The notes: generated from the sequence alone by a model not told the origin. DNA of 64,000 nucleotides from UBA8389 sp942493385 (GCA_942493385.1 OW818699.1:1488001-1552000); one strand, 5' to 3'; shown: positions 20,801 to 30,369, counted from the first letter of the stretch. Numbers and translations are program-made.

Positions 20801-21131
20801 TCGTTGGACTGGTGACGGTCAATTGACCAGCCAACCACGTGCAGTTTGGGGAGATCCCATGGGCAATGCTCGTTTCTCTGACCGATGGATTGAAGATGGA
20901 TCGTTCCTCCGCCTAAAAACTTTGACACTTTCGTACGATGTTCCAGTAAAAAGTACGTATCTGGAAGGCATCCGAGTATGGGCTTCGGCCGACAATCTGT
21001 TGACTTTTACCAAATACCTGGGTCTTGATCCGGAATTTTCAGCTGGTAATTCTGTCTACATGCAGGGTGTCGATGCCGGACTTATACCTCAAACCCGCAC
21101 GTTTACCGTCGGTATAAAATTAAATCTGTAA
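17898..21131 (+). CDS. SusC/RagA-family TonB-linked outer membrane transporter (second copy)
   Basis: The open frame extends back to 17850 and overlaps the upstream gene. ATGs at 17898, 17904 and 17925 all give a proper signal peptide ending VMAEI; I use 17898. The product has about 1077 residues. It has a regulatory-like beta-sandwich (VNGVVRDAGTGQPIAAAEI), a plug (GSSLFIRGLNSLNSNAQPLFVVDGV, quoted here only as landmark pieces SLFIRGLNS and PLFVVDGV) and a full barrel ending FTVGIKLNL. It differs clearly from the first SusC in sequence, so the locus has two transporters rather than a recent duplication. It pairs with the SusD starting 13 bases downstream. Confidence 0.95.
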   Translation: MTMKKRNYTMKSLMLTMLFTLLSGLVMAEIPVNGVVRDAGTGQPIAAAEIRVQNRKISTVTDDKGRFKLNVPSTTDVLEVKAYDFNRTEVPVRGRTELIIELQSDLFLEGFKNVETVVGSLSQSALTSSEKSIYSSGFRPIVSSDELIASTLSGDVRGISRSGASSQGSSLFIRGLNSLNSNAQPLFVVDGVILESLYDNQSIQQGYYSNMLENIDLNDISSISVLKDGTSIYGSKASNGVILITTRRSTSMVTKISVSALGGVVTQPGTVPMMKGEDFRIYTNDLFSTIGLPNNQVTEQGYLNSTYDSNGLPDTQVTALGYMESDPTKPIYNTYHNQTNWNNEVFGNGMNNSYLLNVMGGDDNASYYFSLGFTGNKGVLKTTDLQRINTRFNADLRLLRDLDMSLNIGFARTERTMQDDGADFYTSPTWLSKIKSPFLSPFTFTKVGTRTTDYADADIFDIGNPTAVINNSLNSTQTFRFNIGIQPVYRINPNLTLSSRFDYNLYKNNERRFVPMLGTAMRFIQGWGYSENQVGSQTSRNQGVFDDTRLTYEKRFEDSHHLKATYGMRYLVNTLESSYATEYNTKSDISKFITGNFSYLQVSGISNVTKSLSHYVQAEYDFESRYFLTGAISMDASSRFGRETEGGLNLFGRSWGVFPSVNGAWLVSSEEFMNEIEGINFWKIRAGYGLTGNDGIKDYDAMTYFSSVRFMSVANGLVLSNMENPKLQWETTAKANFGTDINLFNDKVTLSFDVFSSRTSNLLTLKDAPEITGLGKYWNNGGSMTNQGTEFSANYKALNTKLVKWELGVNIGRYKNEVTALPNGSYPTKVFDGEVLTAVGQPIGSFYGYKSLGVISSAQQASTAYTPTSGPSTYLRMRNEDGTYSKFNAGDILFKDGDGNGIIDDKDKEVIGNPNPEYYGGFSSILSVDRFTLNAQFNYTYGNQVYNYSRCLLESGKDLSNQTSVMLNRWTGDGQLTSQPRAVWGDPMGNARFSDRWIEDGSFLRLKTLTLSYDVPVKSTYLEGIRVWASADNLLTFTKYLGLDPEFSAGNSVYMQGVDAGLIPQTRTFTVGIKLNL

Positions 21132-21144
21132 CCTCTGTCAGGAT

Positions 21145-22773
21145 ATGAAAAAATTAAGTAACATACTGCTACTCTTTCTGTTTGCATCGTTCATGCTGAT
21201 TAGTTGCGACGGGATGCTGAACGTGAATTCAGACCGCTATGTCTTTGAAGACGAATACGGGATGAAATCGACCAATGACTCCTTATATGCCATGTTCGGC
21301 GTGTTCTCCCAGTTGGAAAAGTTGGCTGATGAATACGTTTTGTTGGGCGAATTGCGCGCCGATTTGATGGACGTCACCACCAAATCCAATCCTTGGCTCA
21401 AGGAAATCAATGATTTTGCCATCACACCCGGAAATCCATATGCTGACAAGAAACAGTATTATGCCGTCATCAACAATTGCAATTACATCATCAAGAATAT
21501 AGACACCTCCATTGTCAAACAGAATGAAAAGGTGATGTATAAGGTCTATTCCGCGGCAAAAGCCATTCGGGCATGGACGTATATGCAACTGGCTCTGAAT
21601 TACAAAACGGTGGTATATTATAAAGAACCGTTGCTGACATTGGCGGATGCTGAAAAAAGTTACCCTGTCTTAGAACTGAACCAATTGGCAGACTCACTCA
21701 TCAGTGATATCGAACCATATAAAAATTATGCTGAGCCTAGTTTCGGTAGCCTCTATCAAGCCAGGATCTCCGATTCATTTTTTCCCATCCGCTTTTTGTT
21801 GGGCGATCTTTATCTTTGGACAGGCAGGTATGAACAAGCAGCCAACGAATACAGGGATCTGATCTTTAACAACCGATATACCATTGTTGCGGATCGGTTC
21901 AAATCCACCTTGGGGGTAACCAATAATGTGTTCAGTGGAAGTTACAACGGATTCTGGGGGAATTGTTTCGTATCAGGTTCTCCAGAAATCATTACCTGCA
22001 TAGCTGCATCCAATGAATTCGGTAATGAATTCATGATGGACTCTTTAGTGTTGGATTATCAGATAACATCCTCCAAATTTGCCATTACAAATTGGGATTC
22101 ACAGCGTTATGTTCATTCTGCAACGCTTGATACGTTGTGTGACTTGCGTAAAATCGAGTCTGTTATGGCAAATATGGTAGTTGGTACCAACTTTATATCC
22201 TACTGGTGGAATGCGACAACCCAAACTGTAAACTATTTGCCTAAGTTCATTTATATGAATAGAAATACAACCTTAAGTAAACGAGTAATGCCTTATCGGG
22301 TAGCATTGCTTTACTTGCGTTATGCAGAGGCTGTCAATCGTCTAGGAAAACCCAATCTGGCCATGGCCGTACTTAAATATGGACTCACACCAGCTAATCT
22401 GTACAATCCGACCATTGTGCCGACCTCTGAGTTGAGCACTCCATTGGCGAATTACATGAATTTTGCCGATTCTCGTTTTGTAGACAATATTGGAATTCGT
22501 GCCAGGACGTTGGGTAAACCAGAATTGGATGGAAAGTTCATCATTCCTGCCGAACTGGATTCAGTTGCAAAGATCAGTTATATGGAAGATTTGATATGCA
22601 ATGAATTGGCGCTTGAAACCGCTTTCGAAGGAAACCGTTTTCACGACCTCATGCGTATTGCCATACGACGGGACAGTTCCAATTACCTGGCAGCCAAAGT
22701 TGCCGCCAAGCATCCGAACAATCCAAACATTGGTTCCCTTTTGTTGGACAGAAATAAATGGTATTTAAAATAG
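21145..22773 (+). CDS. SusD/RagB-family surface glycan-binding lipoprotein (second copy)
   Basis: The product has 542 residues and a lipoprotein signal ending LISCDG. SusD features include MLNVNSDRYVFEDEYG after the cysteine, the helical segment IRAWTYMQLALNYKTVVYY, and the C-terminal ALETAFEGNRFHDLMRIAIRR motif. It should cap the second SusC. It starts 13 bases after the SusC stop, and the dual-GH43 enzyme gene starts one base after its own stop, so these genes are tightly coupled. Confidence 0.93.
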   Translation: MKKLSNILLLFLFASFMLISCDGMLNVNSDRYVFEDEYGMKSTNDSLYAMFGVFSQLEKLADEYVLLGELRADLMDVTTKSNPWLKEINDFAITPGNPYADKKQYYAVINNCNYIIKNIDTSIVKQNEKVMYKVYSAAKAIRAWTYMQLALNYKTVVYYKEPLLTLADAEKSYPVLELNQLADSLISDIEPYKNYAEPSFGSLYQARISDSFFPIRFLLGDLYLWTGRYEQAANEYRDLIFNNRYTIVADRFKSTLGVTNNVFSGSYNGFWGNCFVSGSPEIITCIAASNEFGNEFMMDSLVLDYQITSSKFAITNWDSQRYVHSATLDTLCDLRKIESVMANMVVGTNFISYWWNATTQTVNYLPKFIYMNRNTTLSKRVMPYRVALLYLRYAEAVNRLGKPNLAMAVLKYGLTPANLYNPTIVPTSELSTPLANYMNFADSRFVDNIGIRARTLGKPELDGKFIIPAELDSVAKISYMEDLICNELALETAFEGNRFHDLMRIAIRRDSSNYLAAKVAAKHPNNPNIGSLLLDRNKWYLK

Positions 22774-22774
22774 T

Positions 22775-25700
22775 ATGCAAATAAAATTGATCCGACGCTT
22801 TGTCACAGCCTTGTTACTTTATTCCTTTGTTTTAAACTCGGTTACGGCTGAAACGGATCCGACCCTGAAGCTGCATTATCGATTTGGGCCCTTGTTCAAC
22901 GATAAAGTACAGGATGTGACCGGAAATGGCTACGATGCGACTTTGATGAATGGTGCCATTGTGCGTCAACTCAATTCCATGGGTTTGATGGAACTTGGTT
23001 CAACCAACGGCTACTTGGATTTGGGATCAGCCACTGGCACTTTGATTGCTTCCCTGACGGATTTCACCATTTCCACCTATATGTACATTGACCCAGCGAC
23101 AAACATCAGTGGCAATGGCAATTTCGTATGGGCGTTTTCGACACTGGACGCTTGCGGGCCAACAACTGGCAACTACGTTGCCTACCGGGTGAATGCGCAA
23201 CAATATGAGCAATCAGCGGGTGGTTACAAAAACGAACTGGTTGTCATTGCACAGGGTTCGGCAGCGACAAAAGGTGTTTGGTCACATGTTTGCTATGCAC
23301 AAAGCGGAACGACGGGTACACTATATTTGAACGGTAGGGTTCTTAAAACTGGCAACGCCGTTATCAATCCAACTGCTATAGGTACGACTACCACCTTCAA
23401 CTGGATTGGAAGACCGCCGTTTAAGGGTGACAGTTACCTGCAAAACACCAAATTCGGTGATTTCAGAATATACAACAGGGCATTGAACTCGGTAGAAGTT
23501 GCTGAGCTCACATCAGGAATGGCTGCCATTCGGTCTGCCTCCGATCAGGAAGCAATGCATGCGGTGGCAGATACGTTTCAGTTGTATGGTTTCGATGCCG
23601 TGCGCTCCAATGTATTTTTACCTCAAGCGCTGAACGCTACTGTGCGGGTAAAATGGACTTCTTCCGATTCCCATACCCTTTCATCCATGGGTTTCGTAAA
23701 AAGACCGGCGTTGGGCGAATCCGCTAAAAAAATTACATTGAAAGCCGTTTTCAGTTGCGGAAACGACAGTGTGGTCAAATCGTTCCAAGCCACCGTCCTT
23801 CCGTTTGATAGCGAAGAAATCAGTGTTCGCAAAGATTTGGATGCGTTGAAATTTTCGGCCAATCTGAAAGCCCTGTTCACCAATTTGACTTTGCCTTCAA
23901 AAGGGAAAGAAGGAACGACCCTCACTTGGGCATCCTCTGCTACAGACTATTTGAGTTCTACAGGTGAAATTAAAAAATTGCCGGCAAAAGGTAAAGGAGC
24001 CAAAGCGATTCAACTGAAAGTGACAGGAAAAAAAGGGAAGGTCCTGGAAAGCCGCACGTTTAATGTGTCCATACCCGAGGACGAAGGCTATTCCGCCTAT
24101 CTTTTTGTGTATTTTACCGGAAATTCAGGTGCTGAAGAATCCATCCGTTTTGCCCTCAGTACCGATGGGGTTACGTACAAAGCACTGAACAAGAACCTTC
24201 CGATTATCAGTTCTGACACGATTGCATCGATGAAGGGCGTTCGTGATCCACACATCTATCGTGGTCCGGACAAAAACTTTTACATGGTGGTGACCGATAT
24301 GAAAGCGTCCATGGGATGGAGCAACAACCATGGGATGGTTTTATTGAAATCGTCCGATTTGGTAAACTGGACGCATGCCAAAGTGGATGTTGCGGCGCTT
24401 TTTCCACAGTTCAAAGATGTCAATCGAGTTTGGGCACCGCAGACCATCTGGGACCCGTCTGTCGGGAAATTCATGATCTATTGGTCGCAACGTTCTTTCA
24501 ATGAGAAGGATGTGATACATTATGCCTACGCCAATGCTTCATTCACCAGTCTGGAAACCACTCCGAAAGTCCTTTTTTCCCATCCAACGTCCACCATTGA
24601 CGGAGACATCCTCATCAAGGACGGCTTGTACAATCTATTTTTCAAGGCGGAAGGCAACGGAAACGGCATTAAGAAAGCGGTGGCCACTTCGCTCACTGGA
24701 CCTTACGTGGTCAAGGAGAACAAGTACCTTCAACAAACCACACAAGCAGTGGAAGGTGCCTGTGTTTTCAAACTCATCAATTCGGATACCTACGTGCTCA
24801 TGTACGATGTCTATGCCAACGGCAAATATGAGTTGACTACCAGCACCGATCTGAGCAAATTCAAAGTGCTGAACGGTGTTTCGATGAACTTTTTACCGAG
24901 ACACGGAACCGTGATTCCCATTACAACTGATGAAGCCCAACGTTTGGCAGCCAAATGGGCGGCCCCTGCCGATATGTCAACGGTGACCTCATCTGCATCT
25001 GCCGTCAAGAAACTGAATGTTGTCGTGAATGAAGCGGATAAGACCATCTTCCTACCGGTTAAGCCAGGTACTTCATTGAAAGCTTTCGACCCAAAACTTG
25101 GTTCCTTACCTGGAGTGTTTGTGAAACCCACTGGTGTTAAGAACTTTACCAAAGGCCCCGTGAACTATACGATGCGATTGAACGATTCAATCGCATCGTA
25201 TTCCGTCACCGCTGCCGTCAACCGCAATCCAGTATTGGATGGTTACTATGCGGATCCTGAAATATTGTACTCGGAAAAAACTGGGAAATTCTACCTGTAT
25301 CCTACCAGCGACGGTTTTCCAGGTTGGTCGGGCACGTATTTCAAGTGTTTTTCGTCCGACGATTTGGAAACCTGGAAGGATGAGGGTGTTATTGTGCAGC
25401 TTGGTAAGGATGTGACTTGGGCTTCGGCCAATGCTTGGGCTCCCTGCATCGTAGAAAAGAAGATTAATGGTGAATACCGCTATTTCTACTATTTCTGCGC
25501 CAAGCAACAGGTAGGAGTAGCAGTATCCGACAATCCGACCGGGCCTTTCATCGATTCGGGCAAGGCACTCATCAATTCCAAACCAGCAGGTCAGCGCGGT
25601 GGGCAGGAAATTGACCCGGATGTGTTTACTGATCCGGTTTCTGGCAAAAGTTACCTTTATTGGGGCAATGGCTATATGGCAGGTGTGGAGCTCAATGACG

Positions 25701-26146
25701 ACATGACTTCCATCAAAACTGAAACGATGAAAGTGATGACTCCGGACCGTTCGTTTCGTGAAGCACCCTATGTGATTTTCCGCAAAGGCGTCTATTATTT
25801 CATGTGGTCGGAAGACGATACCGGAAGTCCCAACTACAAGGTGCGTTATGCGACTTCAGACAGCCCATTGGGAAAATTGACCATACCGTCCAAAAACATC
25901 GTCATAGCCCGCGATGACAAAAAAGAAATTTATGGTGCGGGTCACAATTCCATCCTGCAAATTCCTGGCAAAGACGAATGGTACGTGGTGTATCATCGAC
26001 TGACAAGACCCAAAGGCATTAAAATGCAAAGTCCTGGTTATTACCGTGAGGTATGCATCGACAAAATGGAATTCAATGCCGACGGTAGCATCAAACAGAC
26101 TGAACCCACCTTGGAAGGTGTTGCTCCAATTCGTAGGACTAAGTAG
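22775..26146 (+). CDS. LamG - Ig-like - GH43 - GH43 bicatalytic glycoside hydrolase
   Basis: The product has 1123 residues and a signal peptide to about residue 25. A LamG/concanavalin-type domain covers about 30-245, and two bacterial Ig-like linkers cover about 260-440. Then come two five-bladed-propeller GH43 domains. The first (about 445-710) has Asp491 in VRDPHIY, Asp609 in STIDGD and Glu660 in VEGACVF. The second (about 815-1120) has Asp827 in YADPEIL, Asp947 in EIDPDVF and Glu996 in REAPYV. Both triads (base, pKa modulator, acid) look intact. GH43 enzymes mostly release arabinose, xylose or galactose from plant side chains; the exact linkage cannot be read from sequence here. It is the last gene before a strong terminator. 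Confidence 0.9.
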   Translation: MQIKLIRRFVTALLLYSFVLNSVTAETDPTLKLHYRFGPLFNDKVQDVTGNGYDATLMNGAIVRQLNSMGLMELGSTNGYLDLGSATGTLIASLTDFTISTYMYIDPATNISGNGNFVWAFSTLDACGPTTGNYVAYRVNAQQYEQSAGGYKNELVVIAQGSAATKGVWSHVCYAQSGTTGTLYLNGRVLKTGNAVINPTAIGTTTTFNWIGRPPFKGDSYLQNTKFGDFRIYNRALNSVEVAELTSGMAAIRSASDQEAMHAVADTFQLYGFDAVRSNVFLPQALNATVRVKWTSSDSHTLSSMGFVKRPALGESAKKITLKAVFSCGNDSVVKSFQATVLPFDSEEISVRKDLDALKFSANLKALFTNLTLPSKGKEGTTLTWASSATDYLSSTGEIKKLPAKGKGAKAIQLKVTGKKGKVLESRTFNVSIPEDEGYSAYLFVYFTGNSGAEESIRFALSTDGVTYKALNKNLPIISSDTIASMKGVRDPHIYRGPDKNFYMVVTDMKASMGWSNNHGMVLLKSSDLVNWTHAKVDVAALFPQFKDVNRVWAPQTIWDPSVGKFMIYWSQRSFNEKDVIHYAYANASFTSLETTPKVLFSHPTSTIDGDILIKDGLYNLFFKAEGNGNGIKKAVATSLTGPYVVKENKYLQQTTQAVEGACVFKLINSDTYVLMYDVYANGKYELTTSTDLSKFKVLNGVSMNFLPRHGTVIPITTDEAQRLAAKWAAPADMSTVTSSASAVKKLNVVVNEADKTIFLPVKPGTSLKAFDPKLGSLPGVFVKPTGVKNFTKGPVNYTMRLNDSIASYSVTAAVNRNPVLDGYYADPEILYSEKTGKFYLYPTSDGFPGWSGTYFKCFSSDDLETWKDEGVIVQLGKDVTWASANAWAPCIVEKKINGEYRYFYYFCAKQQVGVAVSDNPTGPFIDSGKALINSKPAGQRGGQEIDPDVFTDPVSGKSYLYWGNGYMAGVELNDDMTSIKTETMKVMTPDRSFREAPYVIFRKGVYYFMWSEDDTGSPNYKVRYATSDSPLGKLTIPSKNIVIARDDKKEIYGAGHNSILQIPGKDEWYVVYHRLTRPKGIKMQSPGYYREVCIDKMEFNADGSIKQTEPTLEGVAPIRRTK

Positions 26147-26176
26147 TAAGTTCGTTTCCAACTATAATCGCTAAAG

Positions 26177-26204
26177 CCATCCTGAACTTCCAGGATGGTT
26201 TTTT
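26177..26204 (+). terminator. Rho-independent terminator after the FAS1/SusCD/GH43 operon
   Basis: An 8-bp perfect stem (CCATCCTG at 26177-26184 and CAGGATGG at 26191-26198) with a 6-base loop is followed by six T residues. It lies 30 bases after the GH43 stop and separates the transporter/enzyme operon from the regulator gene. Confidence 0.9.
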
Positions 26205-26205
26205 C

Positions 26206-26235
26206 TTGTGTAATCGATGCTTTTGCGTATTTTTA
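26206..26235 (+). promoter_or_regulatory. Candidate Bacteroidetes-type promoter for the hybrid two-component regulator
   Basis: TTG at 26206-26208 and TATTTTTA at 26228-26235, 19 bases apart, match the -33 and -7 pattern apart from the last base of the -7 box. The start codon used for the regulator lies about 44 bases downstream. It follows directly after the terminator. Confidence 0.35.
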
Positions 26236-26278
26236 CATCACGAAAACGCCCAAATCGATTCTGAGAAATTGTTCATTT

Positions 26279-29200
26279 ATGAAGAAAACCCTTCTAGTCC
26301 TCGTCGTAGTTTTTGCGCTGATACCTGATTTGTTTTCAGCCACCGGAAAAATTCAGATTGCCTTTGAAAGTTTCCCCTACATGAACCAATTGCCCTCCAA
26401 TTCGGTTCAGCGGGTATTCCAGGACAGGGACGGCTATATCTGGTTCGGAACATTGGACGGGTTGTGTCGGTACGATGCCTATCATGTGACGAGCTTTCGT
26501 TCCAACATGCTGAACCCGAATTTGTTGACTAACAACGACATTTCCTGCATGGAAGAAGATGATGAAAATCATTTGTGGATTGGAACCAAGCAGGGACTTA
26601 ATATTCTCGATAAAAGCAATTTTAGGATTACGCCGTTCGACGATCCGAATCTTCGGACTGATCAAATCAATTGCTTGGCACGGGATAAGGAGGGATCAAT
26701 CTGGATCGGTGCACATCGGGGACTTTACCGGTATGACGTTCAAAGTAAAAAACTAAAATTGTACCCACACAACCAATTCGACAATAAAACGATACCAGGA
26801 GGTGGAATCAGCAGCATTTATCGCGACCGTCAAGACCGAATTTGGGTGATGTGCTGGAACGAGGGACTTTCTTTGTACAATCCAAAAACGGATAATTTTA
26901 CGAGATTTCCTCGGCTGGGAAATAACAACAATCCATTCCGACTATATCAGGACAACAAGAATAATTATTGGATTTGTTCCTGGGGTGAAGGTTTCTGGCG
27001 TTTCATGCCAAATGCCCCTGATGATGCCAAATACCAGGAGTTTACGCTTCCAAAGGTGGACGGAACAGACAAGGAAAATACATTTTTCAGTATTGTACAG
27101 GATGATAAGTACGGCTACCTCTGGGTTATGTCGCTCTCTGGACTTTATGCCCTCGATTACAAGAAAGACGGAACACTGGAAAACATTGACATCAGTTCCT
27201 ACATGCAGGGTTCAAGCAAACTATTCAGTGAAATAATCAAAGACAAGGATAATAATCTTTGGATTGGAGCCTTTAGCGAAGGAGCCTTTTGCATCAACTT
27301 CAATCGGCCACCGGTCGGAAATTACACGTTGGAGAAAATCAGGCAGAAGCTGGGTTTTTCCTCCAGTGTAAAAACGATCTGCATGGATAAGGATGGCTTG
27401 GTATGGATTGGTTTGAATCGAATCGGCCTCTGCCTTTACGACCGGAATAAGAATCAATCGGTGATGTTTACGGAAATTCCATCACTGAAGTCCATTTGGC
27501 AACTTTCTTCCATCAGTAGCATCAAAGAAATAAAAAGTCAGCACGAATTTTGGGCGACCTGCAACGACAATCTGATCTATGCGATGCGAAAAAACGGAAA
27601 TGCCGTTTTGCTTTCCAGAACCATCGATTTAAACGTCAATCCGAATGTGAACATCAGCGGGGACAAAGTGCTGTACGAAGACCGTTCTGGCAATGTCTGG
27701 GTAGGTGCTGTCGGCGGTGTCTTAAAGATTTCTCCCCAAGGTTTGGTCCGTTTCGTTTTCGAAATTCCGTCCGTGACAGACATCACACAGGATCAATCAG
27801 GTGCTATTTGGGTGAGCAGTGAAAATATCGGACTTACCCGACTTACCCTCGAGGGATCCAAATACCGTGGCAGCACCTTCGACAAATACACGTCAGGTTT
27901 CAATACCAGCAACGTGCAGGCAGTTTTGGCGCATTCGCGCGGTAAAATATGGATAGGTTCCAAAGAAGGCCGCATTATTACCTACGATCCCAAAAGCAAA
28001 CTGTTCGAAGACCTTAGCAATGTGTGTGCCATGACGGGTGAAGCCATCTTGAACATTCTGGAGGATCACTCGGGCAACATTTGGATTTCCACCAACAAGA
28101 AGGTGACCAAATTCAATCCATTTCGAAAGACATCCACCTTTTACAGTGTTTTCGACAACCTGGCTGTCAATTCGTTCATAGATGGTGCCTGCACCATCAG
28201 CCCATCCGGCGAAGTTCTTTTCGGTGGAAACAAGGGCTTTTGTTCCTTCTTGCCGAACAAAGAAACGTCGGATGCCAAACCAGGTCACAGCAAAGTGTTC
28301 ATCACGGGTATCAAGGTGCACAACCAGTCTGTCTTTGAATTGGAAAACGAAGCTCGTTTTGATAATGTACGCAACAAATTGGTGATCAGTCATTCGGAAA
28401 AGAATGTTGAAATCGAGTTTTCCACTTTGAATTATCCGTATCCGTCCAAGATCCAGTATGCCTACAAACTGGAAGGAGTTGACAACGACTGGAACTACGT
28501 TGGCAACAGCCGTCGGTTTGCAACGTACAACAATTTGCAGAAAGGCTCGTATAAATTGCGACTGAAAGCTACGGACGAAAACGGTATATGGAGCAACGAA
28601 GTCACCACTTTGCAGATTGTCAAGAAGCCTGCCTTTTGGGAAACCTGGTGGGCAACCTTGTTTTATTTTGTCCTGCTCGGCTTTCTCGTTTACAGTTTCT
28701 ACCGGTATTCCGTCAACCGGTTCCGCCTTCGACAGGAATTGAAAATTGCTCGTATTGACATGGACAAGTCAGAAGAACTGACGCAAACCAAATTGCGTTA
28801 TTTTACCAACATTTCCCACGAACTTCTGACGCCGTTGACCATCATTTCTTGTCTCATCGAAGATTTGGAAACCTCTTTTAAAGGAAAGTTTTGGCAACAT
28901 GAAGTGATGCGTGTAAATGTTTCTCGGCTGAAGCGATTGTTGCAACAGATTCTGGATTTTAGAAAAGTGGAAAGCGGAAATATGAAACTGAAGGTTTCAG
29001 AAGGTGATCTGGTAAGTTTCCTTCAATACATCTGCACCTTCAACTTTAACCCACTGGCTACGGAGAAACGGATCCATTTTTCCTTCCTAGCATCCGAAGA
29101 GTCCATGATGGGCTGGTTCGACCCTGACAAAATGGATACGGTCATCTTCAACCTGCTTTCGAACGCCTTCAAGTACACCCAAAAAGGGGGAAGCATCCAT

Positions 29201-30358
29201 GTCAATTTGGACAGAGTGTCCAAGGGATCCACCAAATGGGCCAGGCTCATTGTGACCGATACGGGTCGAGGTATTTCGCCTGAAGATTTGGAGCACATAT
29301 TTACGCGCTTTTATTCCAATGATCCCACCAATACGGTCGAAAATCACGGTATTGGTTTGACTCTGACTAAGGAGCTTCTGGAAATGCATCACGCCACCAT
29401 CCACGTGGAAAGTGAACCCGGTGTAGGCAGCTCTTTCATCGTCGAAGTGCCTTTGGATGGGGAATTCTATCCGGAAAGTGAACGGTCCGGGAAACCCCTT
29501 GCTCCAATTCCTGATTTGGTCGATGATGCGTTGGCTTACGTGGTTGATTCGGAAAATCAAGTGATTCAGGAAGAAGTGAATGTGTTGATAGTGGAAGATA
29601 ATCAGCAGCTTCGCACCTTTATTGACCGATTGTTTTGTCAGAAATACCATACGTTTACAGCCGAAAATGGCGTTCAGGCACTGAAAATCATTGAAGAACA
29701 TCCCATAGACATAGTTTTGAGCGATATTGTCATGCCTGAAATGGACGGTTTGGAGCTCTGTCGTACCATCAAAAACCATTTGAATACCAGTCACATCGAA
29801 GTGTTGTTGCTCACAGCCAAGAATTCCATCGATGACCGGATAGATAGTTACAACGCTGGTGCAGACGGCTATTTGTCCAAACCCTTCGAGCTTAAGGTAC
29901 TGGAAGCCCGTATTGCCAGCTTGATACGCAATCGCAGGCATAAAACAGACAAGTTCAAATCGAATTTCGACCTGAACATTTCCTCCATGGAATTCGCTTC
30001 CATCGACGAAAAGTTCCTGGAAAGTGCAGTGGCCGTAATTGAGGAACATTTGGCCGAACCCGACTTCGATCTGGATATGTTTTCCGGCAAACTAAACATG
30101 TCCAAATCTTCGCTCTATCGCAAAATGAAGTCGCTTACCCAACTTTCGCCCGTTGAATTCACCAAGAACATCCGCTTGAAACACGCCTGCCAGATGTTGA
30201 AAAGCCAGCATGGGAACATTTCCGACATCGCCTATTCGGTGGGTTTCGCCGATCCCAAATACTTTACCTCCTGCTTCAAGGCTGAATTCGGAATGACTCC
30301 GACGGAATACTTGAGAAAGAACCGGGAAGAAATGGGTGAAATGCCCGAAGTGAGTTAA
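26279..30358 (+). CDS. Hybrid two-component system sensor/regulator (HTCS)
   Basis: Translation from 26279 gives MKKTLLVLVVVF, a normal signal, and 1359 residues. The frame also opens at 26195, inside the terminator, so that start is unlikely. In order the protein has two-component propeller repeats (DGYIWFGTLDGLCRYD and relatives) and a Y_Y_Y domain. One membrane segment (LFYFVLLGFLVYSFY) follows. The kinase has phosphoacceptor His847 in NISHELLTP, an N box in FNLLSNAFKYT and a G box in DTGRGIS. A receiver carries Asp1149 in VLSDIVMPEMDG, and an AraC-type helix-turn-helix closes the protein (ISDIAYSVGFADPKYFTSCF). Such proteins bind an oligosaccharide in the periplasm and activate the nearby locus. 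It is the likely controller of the FAS1/SusCD operon and of the downstream CE8 gene. Confidence 0.95.
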   Translation: MKKTLLVLVVVFALIPDLFSATGKIQIAFESFPYMNQLPSNSVQRVFQDRDGYIWFGTLDGLCRYDAYHVTSFRSNMLNPNLLTNNDISCMEEDDENHLWIGTKQGLNILDKSNFRITPFDDPNLRTDQINCLARDKEGSIWIGAHRGLYRYDVQSKKLKLYPHNQFDNKTIPGGGISSIYRDRQDRIWVMCWNEGLSLYNPKTDNFTRFPRLGNNNNPFRLYQDNKNNYWICSWGEGFWRFMPNAPDDAKYQEFTLPKVDGTDKENTFFSIVQDDKYGYLWVMSLSGLYALDYKKDGTLENIDISSYMQGSSKLFSEIIKDKDNNLWIGAFSEGAFCINFNRPPVGNYTLEKIRQKLGFSSSVKTICMDKDGLVWIGLNRIGLCLYDRNKNQSVMFTEIPSLKSIWQLSSISSIKEIKSQHEFWATCNDNLIYAMRKNGNAVLLSRTIDLNVNPNVNISGDKVLYEDRSGNVWVGAVGGVLKISPQGLVRFVFEIPSVTDITQDQSGAIWVSSENIGLTRLTLEGSKYRGSTFDKYTSGFNTSNVQAVLAHSRGKIWIGSKEGRIITYDPKSKLFEDLSNVCAMTGEAILNILEDHSGNIWISTNKKVTKFNPFRKTSTFYSVFDNLAVNSFIDGACTISPSGEVLFGGNKGFCSFLPNKETSDAKPGHSKVFITGIKVHNQSVFELENEARFDNVRNKLVISHSEKNVEIEFSTLNYPYPSKIQYAYKLEGVDNDWNYVGNSRRFATYNNLQKGSYKLRLKATDENGIWSNEVTTLQIVKKPAFWETWWATLFYFVLLGFLVYSFYRYSVNRFRLRQELKIARIDMDKSEELTQTKLRYFTNISHELLTPLTIISCLIEDLETSFKGKFWQHEVMRVNVSRLKRLLQQILDFRKVESGNMKLKVSEGDLVSFLQYICTFNFNPLATEKRIHFSFLASEESMMGWFDPDKMDTVIFNLLSNAFKYTQKGGSIHVNLDRVSKGSTKWARLIVTDTGRGISPEDLEHIFTRFYSNDPTNTVENHGIGLTLTKELLEMHHATIHVESEPGVGSSFIVEVPLDGEFYPESERSGKPLAPIPDLVDDALAYVVDSENQVIQEEVNVLIVEDNQQLRTFIDRLFCQKYHTFTAENGVQALKIIEEHPIDIVLSDIVMPEMDGLELCRTIKNHLNTSHIEVLLLTAKNSIDDRIDSYNAGADGYLSKPFELKVLEARIASLIRNRRHKTDKFKSNFDLNISSMEFASIDEKFLESAVAVIEEHLAEPDFDLDMFSGKLNMSKSSLYRKMKSLTQLSPVEFTKNIRLKHACQMLKSQHGNISDIAYSVGFADPKYFTSCFKAEFGMTPTEYLRKNREEMGEMPEVS

Positions 30359-30369
30359 AAATTGCTACC

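Noticed and set aside
29087..30049. Long open frame antisense to the kinase/receiver part of the HTCS
   Set aside because: A shadow of a confident gene; low-complexity translation with no recognisable motif.
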